From a virus, in the IMG/VR virus record IMGVR_UViG_3300031857_001510, positions 1-22,435 of that record: a stretch of 22,435 nt of DNA. One strand, 5' to 3'. Shown in pieces: positions 16,325 to 21,950 of the stretch (position 1 is the first letter of the stretch; every line of letters begins with the position of its first letter). The position numbers and the translations under genes were made by a program. The notes below the pieces were generated by a model. The model ran no database searches, had not been told where the DNA came from, and saw nothing but the letters and a program-made list of their open reading frames with translations.

Positions 16325-16352
16325 ATAAAAAACCCCGCTGGTGGGCGGGGTG
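16325..16352 (-). terminator. Rho-independent terminator after the major tail protein gene
   Basis: On the minus strand a 7-bp stem ACCCCGC/GCGGGGT with a 6-nt loop is followed by a run of six T (16332-16327), the first within the stem. The T-run lies only on the minus-strand side, so it ends leftward transcripts from the major tail protein gene before they run antisense into the plus-strand neck genes. Confidence 0.85.
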
Positions 16353-16380
16353 GGTGGGGGACTGGCTGATTGTGCCGTTA

Positions 16381-17142
16381 TCAGGAGACGGTGGCAACGG
16401 TGAAGGTGGGGGCCACATCTGGGGAGGCGCCGCCGACGGAGGCGAGGGCGACGGTGAGGATGTCGCCGACCTTGTAGTTGGTGCCGCCGGCCACGATGGT
16501 GGGGGCTGCGCTGACGGTGCCGCCGCCGGCGACGATGATGTCAGCGGTGGCACCCTTGCCGGAGCCGATGCCGGCTGCGGGGTTGCTGGAGAGCAGGGTC
16601 ACGCCGCTGTAGGTGGCGGGGGTGAGGCCCGAACCAGCGGTGGTGACCGTCAGGGTGGCGATGGGGTTGCCTTGGGGGTAGAAGTAGTAGACGCCGTAGC
16701 CGGTGAGGGTGAAGGAGACCTTGGCGATGTTGCCGGCGGTGATGTCCTCGGAGAAGTCGCCGATTTGGGCGAGGCCGGAGTGGACTTCGGGGTTGTCGCC
16801 GGAGGCGTCGGTCACCGGGGTTTCCCGATACCACTCAAGGATCGTGCCATCGGCGGCTTTGAGGGCGGCCTTCTTGAGGATCTCGTAGCCACCGTCGGTG
16901 ACGTCGAGGTTCATCGAGCAGGGGATGCTGTAGCTCTGGCTCGTGATGAGGTTGGCCTGGAAGCCTTGCTCGGAGTCGTAGTCGATGACCGAGGTGGACT
17001 CGGAGGTGCCCTGGATGCCGGTGTTGTCCAGCGACAGGATGCGGGTCATTCCAGCCGACGAGGTCGGGATGGAGCTGGCGCTGCTACCGAGCTTGACGTA
17101 GAGCTTGTAGCCGAGGCTAGCGAAAAAACTTCCCGTCGCCAT
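16381..17142 (-). CDS. Major tail (tube) protein with C-terminal beta domain (253 aa)
   Basis: Residues 1-160 look like a siphovirus tail tube protein: GYKLYVKLGSS, FQANLITSQSYSIPCSMNLD, and IAKVSFTLTGYGVYYFYPQG near the end of the domain. Residues about 165-253 are an added Gly/Thr/Val-rich domain (TTAGSGLTPATYSGVTLLSS, GGTNYKVGDILTVALAS) of the 'GSGxxPGTYxxVxL' kind that decorates structural proteins of cyanophages, probably exposed on the tube surface. ATG at 17142, 40 nt after a conserved CTAGG motif and 15 nt after a second CCTAGG. A strong terminator follows, making this a single-gene unit, consistent with a protein needed in many copies. Confidence 0.85.
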   Translation of the reverse strand: MATGSFFASLGYKLYVKLGSSASSIPTSSAGMTRILSLDNTGIQGTSESTSVIDYDSEQGFQANLITSQSYSIPCSMNLDVTDGGYEILKKAALKAADGTILEWYRETPVTDASGDNPEVHSGLAQIGDFSEDITAGNIAKVSFTLTGYGVYYFYPQGNPIATLTVTTAGSGLTPATYSGVTLLSSNPAAGIGSGKGATADIIVAGGGTVSAAPTIVAGGTNYKVGDILTVALASVGGASPDVAPTFTVATVS

Positions 17143-17176
17143 AGTCTGCTAGCCTAGGTGGCTCTAAGAGATCTAA

Positions 17177-17188
17177 ACCTAGATTACC
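17177..17188 (-). promoter_or_regulatory. Conserved CTAGG motif upstream of the major tail protein gene
   Basis: The minus strand reads GGTAATCTAGGT and overlaps the TAA stop of the HNH gene. CTAGG begins 40 nt before the ATG at 17142. A second CCTAGG (17153-17158) lies closer to the start. It could drive the tail-tube gene independently of the upstream genes. Confidence 0.55.
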
Positions 17189-17873
17189 GGGGCTTGACCT
17201 GCCAGCGTCGTGGTCTGCGGTTGTTCGCTTGTGTTGTGTAGTCGGCCCACCGACAGTTTCCGGGCTCGTAGTTCCCGTCGTTGTCAATACGATCAAGAGT
17301 CAACCCCTCAGGACACTCTCCCATGTCATCTAAAAATGCCTCAAAACTTTCAAGCCATTCAGAGCAGCAACTGATACCACGTCCTAGGTAATATTCGGTG
17401 TAAGGATTATTCGGGTTACTTACTCTCTGTTTCATGTTTGTCCATATCTGGTATGTACGACTCACACCTGTAGACGAGCGGGCGTGGCCATGACTTAAGT
17501 TCAGAGCACCGGCAACTTCCTGTTTAATACAGCCACAGCTGTGGACACTCCAGCCAAGATTGGAGCTTTTTAGCTCAACACGGTTTCCGCAGGCACACTG
17601 ACAAAGCCAAATAGCTTGCTTACCTACGTTACCTGTCTGCTCTAATAAGGTAAGCCGTCCGATAACGTCCCCCGGCTTTTTCTTGTAAGAACACCCGCAA
17701 CTGGTACTCTTTCCGTTTTTAAGGTTTCGTGAAGCCACCTCGCGTTCAATGCCGCAGTCGCATCGACAGAGCCATCGGTAACCGGGCCGTGGTTCTAGGG
17801 CGATCCAACTCCCGAAGCACTGGCCTGTGAGGTCTATAGTCTTTGGCATCACCTGGCGGTTGCGGGTGGTCAC
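17184..17873 (-). CDS. HNH-type endonuclease with two zinc ribbons (free-standing homing type, 229 aa)
   Basis: Two Cys-rich ribbons occur at residues 36-61 (CRCDC...SCGC) and 91-115 (CQCAC...SCGC). They are followed by YQIWTNMKQRVSNPNN and, at 193-210, LDRIDNDGNYEPGNCRWA, the block typical of phage-borne HNH endonucleases of this class. Such proteins cut DNA and spread into related genomes lacking the gene (family knowledge). The gene sits between the sigma-like gene and the major tail protein gene, is visibly more AT-rich than its neighbours, and its stop overlaps the next conserved motif. The longest frame starts GTG at 17873; ATG at 17849 (MPKTIDLTGQ) is an equally good start. The HNH histidine is not obvious, so activity is uncertain. 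Confidence 0.8.
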   Translation of the reverse strand: MTTRNRQVMPKTIDLTGQCFGSWIALEPRPGYRWLCRCDCGIEREVASRNLKNGKSTSCGCSYKKKPGDVIGRLTLLEQTGNVGKQAIWLCQCACGNRVELKSSNLGWSVHSCGCIKQEVAGALNLSHGHARSSTGVSRTYQIWTNMKQRVSNPNNPYTEYYLGRGISCCSEWLESFEAFLDDMGECPEGLTLDRIDNDGNYEPGNCRWADYTTQANNRRPRRWQVKPR

Positions 17874-17909
17874 GCTCCAGGGGCGGCAACCCGCTGGGGC
17901 ACTCCTATC

Positions 17910-18449
17910 CTACAGGTCCGATTCCTCTAGCAGTTCCATCGGGGTGGGGCGGGGGCAGAGGTGGAGGTTGAAGTCTTTGGTTTCGTGGTCGATGGATTCG
18001 GTGGCGGTGAGGGCGAGCTTGAGTTTTTCCTCGGTGGTGTTGAGGGCGGCGATGACTTCGGCGCGGGTTTTGCCGTCGCGGAGCATGTAGCGGGCTTGCT
18101 GACCGAGGGTTCTGACTGCCGCTGGTGCTTTGATCTCCCAGTTGTGGTCGCGGATGAAGTGGCGGATTTCGCCTTCGGAGAAGACGGTTAGGAGGGTGGA
18201 GAAGGTGCCCTTGGCGGGGTTCCAGGCGCGGCAGGTTTTGATGAAGGCGATGTCGATGCTGCTGTAAATGTCCTCCTTGCGGAGGAAGCGATATTTGCGG
18301 CACATCTTGCGGCCCATCAGTGCGATCAGGCCGCCGTGTTGGCGGTAGAGCGCTCCAACGCTGCGCTGCTCCTCGCGGGTGAGCGGGGTGGCGAGGTAGC
18401 CCGTGCGGGCCCGCTTGGGTTTTGGTGGACTTGCTGTGGCCATAGTCAC
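17910..18449 (-). CDS. Sigma-70-family-like RNA polymerase sigma factor, short (179 aa)
   Basis: After a basic N-terminus (PPKPKRARTGYL), residues about 35-105 resemble sigma region 2: a helix ending in RKMCRKYRFLRKED, then IYSSIDIAFIKTCRAWNPAK (2.1-2.2 like the 'D..QEG..GL..A...FDP..G' pattern), and GTFSTLLTVFSEGEIRHFIR (2.3-2.4 like 'FSTYA...I...I...IR'). Residues 105-150 could be a region-3-like helical domain. There is no visible region 4 helix-turn-helix, and the C-terminus is acidic. It probably redirects host RNA polymerase to phage promoters (inference). Position is odd: between head-tail adaptor and tail genes. A hairpin overlaps its ribosome-binding region. Start is GTG 18449 or ATG 18443. 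Confidence 0.65.
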   Translation of the reverse strand: MTMATASPPKPKRARTGYLATPLTREEQRSVGALYRQHGGLIALMGRKMCRKYRFLRKEDIYSSIDIAFIKTCRAWNPAKGTFSTLLTVFSEGEIRHFIRDHNWEIKAPAAVRTLGQQARYMLRDGKTRAEVIAALNTTEEKLKLALTATESIDHETKDFNLHLCPRPTPMELLEESDL

Positions 18450-18452
18450 AGC

Positions 18453-18478
18453 CTACAGGCTGTACTTAGGGCCTGTAG
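18453..18478 (-). promoter_or_regulatory. Inverted repeat at the sigma-like gene start
   Basis: An 8-bp dyad CTACAGGC/GCCTGTAG with a 10-nt loop ends 3 nt before GTG 18449. The AGG that could serve as ribosome-binding site for ATG 18443 is at the foot of the stem. It could be an operator, or an RNA hairpin limiting translation. Confidence 0.45.
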
Positions 18479-18494
18479 TTTGCCACTGCTGGTA

Positions 18495-19064
18495 CTAGCT
18501 GCGGACGCGGGCCATGATTTTGCCCGTGCCACCGGGGATGGTGCTGGTGGTGAGGCAGCCGAGGATGGTGGCGAGGTGGGGGAGGGCGGAGAGGGGGCTC
18601 ACCACGGCCTGGGAGGCGGAGGAGACGTCGGTGCGCCACTCCAGCTCCATGACGTCGAGCTTGAGGCGTGCCAGGTCGCGGTTGGGGACGCCTGGGACGA
18701 TCTCGGCGGCGCTGCCGGTGCTGCTTTGGAGGAGGGTGGGGGTGGTGAGGAGGGCGTTGGCGAGGTCGAAGGTGCTGTACTGGACTTGCTCGGGGATGAT
18801 GTTGTCGGCGTATTCGACGCCGTCGCATTCCACGTCGGAGCGGGGCCAGTCCAGCGCCTGGGTCGTGCTGGCGCGACTGCCGATCCAGACGAGGGTGTCG
18901 AGGCCGCGGGTGGAGGTGATGAGGGCCCGTGTTTTTTGGTCGGTGGTGGCGGTGGTCCAGGCCAGCGTGCCAAGCATCGTCTCGGCGATGGTGTCGGCCG
19001 CGGCGATGGTGAGGTAGCTGTTTGCCGTGGCCGATCCAACGGTTGCGGTGATGGATGCCGGCAT
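18495..19064 (-). CDS. Head-tail adaptor, DnaT-like family (189 aa)
   Basis: The protein begins MPASITATVGSATANSYLTI with AAADTIAETMLGTLAW, matching the 'TV..GT.LANSY.S...AD.Y...' start of phage DnaT-like/adaptor proteins that follow capsid genes. Further features are ALITSTRGLDTLVWIGSRAS, LDWPRSDVECDGVEYADNII and a helix DLANALLTTPTLL, the usual order in this family. It should form the ring under the portal connecting head and neck (family knowledge). ATG at 19064 has AGAGGT 8 nt upstream as a fair ribosome-binding site, and a conserved CTAGG motif begins 20 nt upstream. It is followed by the sigma-like gene after 45 nt, rather than by neck genes. Confidence 0.75.
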   Translation of the reverse strand: MPASITATVGSATANSYLTIAAADTIAETMLGTLAWTTATTDQKTRALITSTRGLDTLVWIGSRASTTQALDWPRSDVECDGVEYADNIIPEQVQYSTFDLANALLTTPTLLQSSTGSAAEIVPGVPNRDLARLKLDVMELEWRTDVSSASQAVVSPLSALPHLATILGCLTTSTIPGGTGKIMARVRS

Positions 19065-19078
19065 GTTGCTGTACCTCT

Positions 19079-19090
19079 ACCTAGTTTTCC
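19079..19090 (-). promoter_or_regulatory. Conserved CTAGG motif upstream of the adaptor gene
   Basis: The minus strand reads GGAAAACTAGGT, identical to two other copies, in the 47-nt gap after the 44-aa gene. CTAGG begins 20 nt before ATG 19064, so it precedes the unit containing the adaptor and probably the sigma-like gene. Confidence 0.55.
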
Positions 19091-19111
19091 GGTGGGTTAC
19101 TTGCGCTTGCG

Positions 19112-19246
19112 CTAGCGGCCTTGACCGCGGTACGGTTTTTTGCCGGCCTTGGGGCGGCTGCCCCGGCCGGCGCCTTGGGTGGTTTTGTGGTGGACCGGGT
19201 CTTTGCGCTGCGTACCAGCGAGGCCGGATTTGGCTTTGACCGCCAT
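19112..19246 (-). CDS. Very basic 44-aa protein
   Basis: ATG at 19246, 3 nt after the stop of the 76-aa gene, opens 44 codons to TAG at 19112. The product MAVKAKSGLAGTQRKDPVHH continues with KTTQGAGRGSRPKAGKKPY and ends RGQGR. About a quarter of the residues are Lys or Arg, with almost no acidic residues and no hydrophobic core, so it is probably disordered and nucleic-acid or capsid binding (inference). Tight spacing and filling of an otherwise empty interval support it. No family recognised. Confidence 0.65.
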   Translation of the reverse strand: MAVKAKSGLAGTQRKDPVHHKTTQGAGRGSRPKAGKKPYRGQGR

Positions 19247-19249
19247 GGG

Positions 19250-19480
19250 TTAGATGCGGTAGGCGAGGACTTTGCCGCTGGTGAGTTTGACGGCGGTGAA
19301 GATGCCGTAGATGGTGGTGCCGACCGGGATGGGCAGGGAGGTCAGGGTTCCGGTGATGTCGTCGCTGACGGTTCCGCTGGCGAGGACGGTGGCTTCGAGC
19401 GCTTGGATCGCACCGAACTTACCGGAGACGGTGGTGGTGTCGGCGATGTAGACGGCGCCGAGGAATTCGCTGCGTTCCAT
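19250..19480 (-). CDS. Small beta-rich head-region protein (76 aa)
   Basis: The product MERSEFLGAVYIADTTTVSG continues GKFGAIQALEATVLASGTVS, then PIPVGTTIYGIFTAVKLTSG and KVLAYRI. It is an alternating-strand pattern like small phage head or tail accessory proteins that recur in cyanobacterial and other phages, with no assigned function. It is coupled to the 44-aa gene downstream (3-nt gap). Upstream there is no clear Shine-Dalgarno, and its start lies inside a possible 81-aa frame, which may feed ribosomes to it. Confidence 0.65.
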   Translation of the reverse strand: MERSEFLGAVYIADTTTVSGKFGAIQALEATVLASGTVSDDITGTLTSLPIPVGTTIYGIFTAVKLTSGKVLAYRI

Positions 19481-19587
19481 GGGGTGGTGGAGGTGGGGGC
19501 GGCAGCGGGGGGCTGCGGGGACGTGGAAAGGGAGGCCGCTAGTGCAGCCTCCTGTTCACGTAGGCGCCGGAAGGCGAAGAGACCCAA
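19342..19587 (-). CDS. Possible small overlapping ORF (81 aa)
   Basis: TTG at 19587 follows the decoration gene stop by 3 nt, with GGAAG as a plausible ribosome-binding site. The first residues MGLFAFRRLREQEAALAASL resemble the charged helix starts of small phage proteins found between capsid and adaptor genes. The frame then overlaps the 76-aa gene by 139 nt, where its Pro/Ser-rich sequence looks like a shadow. It otherwise fills the 110-nt gap 19481-19590. Real start with an overlapping tail, or a frame disrupted at its end, are both possible. Confidence 0.4.
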   Translation of the reverse strand: MGLFAFRRLREQEAALAASLSTSPQPPAAAPTSTTPWNAANSSAPSTSPTPPPSPVSSVRSKRSKPPSSPAEPSATTSPEP

Positions 19588-19590
19588 GGG

Positions 19591-19998
19591 TTACTTCCGG
19601 TAGACGGTGAAGGCCGGCGTGCCAACGGCAGTGCAGACGAACACGTAGGAGGCGCTGGTGGCAGCGGCCACGGTGGCCATGCCGGCGACGCCGCCAAGGG
19701 TGATGCCGGTGGCACCAGCCGTGAAGGTGATCGCGTGGGTGGCGGCGGCCACGTTGACGACAGTCAGCTCGAAGCTGGTGCCGATTTCGAGGGCGTTGCC
19801 GATGGCGGTCTTGAGGGCTGCACCAGTGGGGGTGGTGAGGGCCCGTCCGGCGGAGGGGGTCATTGTGACGACGCCGTTGATCGCCTCGGCGGCGGTCAGG
19901 CTGGTGGCTTCGTCAGCGGCGGCGGTGACAGATTTTTTGGTCAGCAGATTTTCGACCACCGCTTGGTCGGAAGTCAGCTCGAAAATCGAGGATGGCAT
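19591..19998 (-). CDS. Putative capsid decoration / cement protein (135 aa)
   Basis: The protein begins MPSSIFELTSDQAVVENLLT and then becomes Ala/Thr/Gly-rich beta sequence: GVVTMTPSAGRALTTPTGAA, FELTVVNVAAATHAITFTAG, GITLGGVAGMATVAAATSAS. This pattern is common in small virion surface or fibre-like proteins. Position right after the major capsid gene is typical for decoration proteins that trim or stabilise the shell (family knowledge). The role is inferred from position and composition. A GC-rich hairpin between this gene and the capsid gene may reduce read-through. Confidence 0.65.
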   Translation of the reverse strand: MPSSIFELTSDQAVVENLLTKKSVTAAADEATSLTAAEAINGVVTMTPSAGRALTTPTGAALKTAIGNALEIGTSFELTVVNVAAATHAITFTAGATGITLGGVAGMATVAAATSASYVFVCTAVGTPAFTVYRK

Positions 19999-20027
19999 TG
20001 GTGCGTACCAGGGGATTGGAAGAAGGT

Positions 20028-20049
20028 GCCCCCGCTACTGGGCGGGGGC
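20028..20049 (-). terminator. GC-rich hairpin between capsid and decoration genes (weak terminator/attenuator)
   Basis: An 8-bp perfect stem GCCCCCGC/GCGGGGGC with a 6-nt loop lies 29 nt after the capsid stop on the minus strand. It is followed by ACCTTCTTCC, not a true T-run, so it is more likely a partial terminator or 3' RNA stabiliser. Confidence 0.5.
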
Positions 20050-20077
20050 TGTTACGTCGAGGGCGTTAGCCCGAGAC

Positions 20078-21130
20078 TCAGTCGAAGGAGCTGGTGACCG
20101 TGAGGCGGACGATGCCGATGTTCTCGGTCTCGAACACCTTCTCCCAGTTGCCGGCGGTGGCCAGGTCTGCCTGCTCCGGGTTGGCCGCGCCGATGTAGCG
20201 GGCGCCCAGGGGGTGGTAGACGTTGTGCCAATCGACCGACATGGCGTCGGACTTGGCCAGGATGTCGCGGTCCACTTCGGAGCGGAGGGCGGCTTGTTGG
20301 CCGGTGCCGACTGCGCCGGAGGCCATCACGTAGCAGGCGTACTTCGTGGTTGCGCCGGTGCCCGAGGTGGGGACGTCCTTGCTGCGGATCACGCGCATAC
20401 CCATGTAGAAGGGGATTTGCGTGTTGTTGGTGTAGGCAGCAGCCACAGAACCGCCGAAGGCGTTCAGGGCGGTGATCGAGCCAGCGGCGATGCTGGAGGC
20501 GGTCACGCGGGCGTCGGTGGCGGTCACGTAGTCGATGGCCTTGCGCTCCTTGAGGTCTGCGTAGACCAGGGGGTGCATGACGATGGCGGCCAGCTTGTCG
20601 GAGTCCTCGTTGAGGAGGGCTTCGGCGGCGGCGATTTGGCGGGGGCCGAGGTTGGTTTCGCCCGAGCCAGCGGCGTCAACCGACAGGGCGGCGAAGGCGG
20701 CGCCAGAGTTGCTGGTGCCCAGATTGCCGAAGACCCCTTTCAGGGTGGCGATCATGTCCTTCTGCTGTTGGTTGGCGATGTAGTCGGCCACCTTGGCACC
20801 GATGGCGCCCATGGGGTCCGAACCAGCGGCCAGGCGGGCCAGGTCGCGGGATTCCCATGCGCGGCCGCGGTGGAGGACCACGCCGACTTGCTTGTCTGCG
20901 GTGATCTTGCCGGGGGTCAGGCTGGTGCTGTCGGTCAGGCGCTCGGCGTCGCCGGACAGGTCAGCTTTCCAGTTGGGGATGTTGACTTTGTCGCCGCCTT
21001 CGGTGACGTTGAGGGCGTCGAGGGCAGAGACCACGCCGGAGGTCAGGAAGCTGTTCCGGACCGTGGTGGCCTCGATGAGGTACGGCGTAAAAATCTCGGG
21101 GATAATTACGTCGCTGCGGACGGTAGCCAT
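20078..21130 (-). CDS. Major capsid protein, HK97-fold type (350 aa)
   Basis: Starts MATVRSDVIIPEIFTPYLIE, followed by ATTVRNSFLTSGVVSALDAL, the usual 'P..F..y....t...s.li.SGV' opening of this coat-protein group. The middle includes KVADYIANQQQKDMIATLKG (spine-helix-like) and LLNEDSDKLAAIVMHPLVYA with DLKERKAID, characteristic of phage coat proteins. The C-terminal half carries PFYMGMRVIRSKDVPTSGTG and AMSVDWHNVYHPLGARYIGA. It forms the icosahedral shell around the scaffold (family knowledge). It follows the scaffold gene by 35 nt and has no conserved motif of its own, so it is probably transcribed from the motif before the scaffold gene. Length is normal for the family. Confidence 0.9.
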   Translation of the reverse strand: MATVRSDVIIPEIFTPYLIEATTVRNSFLTSGVVSALDALNVTEGGDKVNIPNWKADLSGDAERLTDSTSLTPGKITADKQVGVVLHRGRAWESRDLARLAAGSDPMGAIGAKVADYIANQQQKDMIATLKGVFGNLGTSNSGAAFAALSVDAAGSGETNLGPRQIAAAEALLNEDSDKLAAIVMHPLVYADLKERKAIDYVTATDARVTASSIAAGSITALNAFGGSVAAAYTNNTQIPFYMGMRVIRSKDVPTSGTGATTKYACYVMASGAVGTGQQAALRSEVDRDILAKSDAMSVDWHNVYHPLGARYIGAANPEQADLATAGNWEKVFETENIGIVRLTVTSSFD

Positions 21131-21165
21131 GGCTGGGGATCAGTAAGGGGGTGAGGGCGTACCGC

Positions 21166-21903
21166 TCAGCCTCGGGAGGCCTCGGCTTTGTAGCGGTCGT
21201 GGGTGGCGCGGTCCTCGCGGTAGAGGCGGCCGATCTCGGTCAGGTTGATGGGGCTGCTCAGGAACGGGTTGTTGCCTGAGGCGGCGGATACGGGGGCGGC
21301 GGGGGAGGATCCCATGCCCTTCGCTCCAGTGGGGGCGAAGTGGTGGTCCCAGCCGGACTCTGGGGCGCGGAGGCGTGCCAGGTGGTCGGAGAGGGGGATC
21401 TCGATGCCGCCGGAGATGACTGCGGGTTTTCCGTCGACCTCGCGGAGGTCGGAGGAGATGAGGGCTAGGAGTTGGTCCGGCCTGAGGGCCTTGGAGGCGG
21501 TGATCTCTTGGATTGCGCGGGACCGGAGGGTCTCGCTGGCTCGGGCTTGGCGCTCGGCGTCAAGTTGAGCGTGCAGGTCAGAGATTTGGCGTTCCAGGGT
21601 CAGGTTGGTTTCCTTGGCGTCCTCCCACAGTTTTTTGTATTCGCCGGATTGCTCCAGTTGGGTGGTCTGACCGGATTTGAGCTGGGCCTGCGTCGCTCGG
21701 AGGTTCTCTTCTAGGTCCTGGAGTTTGCGGTTGAGTTCGGCGTTTTTCTCGCCGGCTCGGCGCTTGTCTTCGGAGACGAGGTCTAGCTTTGCTTTGAGGC
21801 GTGCCAGGTCCTCGGAGGAGGGGGTGCTCTGAGCGTCGGGTGAGGGCGTCGCGGACGCACTCTGCTCCTCCACGGGAGGAGCCCCGTTGACTGATTCAGT
21901 CAC
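21166..21903 (-). CDS. Capsid scaffolding protein (245 aa)
   Basis: Residues 1-30 are a Pro/Ser/Glu disordered lead. About 30-125 are a continuous coiled coil with heptad Leu and Lys/Glu pairs (LARLKAKLDLVSEDKRRAGE onward). About 130-180 is a small domain with LRPDQLLALISSDLREVDGK. The C-terminal tail NPFLSSPINLTEIGRLYRED, ending in KAEASRG, is the basic helix by which scaffolds dock to capsid protein (family knowledge). Start is GTG with no Shine-Dalgarno nearby, 26 nt after a conserved CTAGG motif. The gene directly precedes the capsid gene, as expected. No protease motif is visible. Confidence 0.85.
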   Translation of the reverse strand: MTESVNGAPPVEEQSASATPSPDAQSTPSSEDLARLKAKLDLVSEDKRRAGEKNAELNRKLQDLEENLRATQAQLKSGQTTQLEQSGEYKKLWEDAKETNLTLERQISDLHAQLDAERQARASETLRSRAIQEITASKALRPDQLLALISSDLREVDGKPAVISGGIEIPLSDHLARLRAPESGWDHHFAPTGAKGMGSSPAAPVSAASGNNPFLSSPINLTEIGRLYREDRATHDRYKAEASRG

Positions 21904-21923
21904 GCGGGTAAGTGAGGGTACAC

Positions 21924-21935
21924 TCCTAGATTACC
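21924..21935 (-). promoter_or_regulatory. Conserved CTAGG motif upstream of scaffold and capsid genes
   Basis: The minus strand reads GGTAATCTAGGA, then GTGTACC, in the 47-nt gap after the minor head gene. CTAGG begins 26 nt before GTG 21903. It could drive the scaffold-capsid unit. Confidence 0.55.
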
Positions 21936-21950
21936 GCGTTTAAGTAATAG

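Noticed and set aside
16354-17157. 267-aa plus-strand ORF
   Set aside because: Antisense of the major tail protein gene; low-complexity Gly/Asp-rich translation and no sensible start context.
19658-21154. 498-aa plus-strand ORF
   Set aside because: Gly/Val/Asp-rich antisense of the major capsid and decoration genes, which are convincing on the minus strand.
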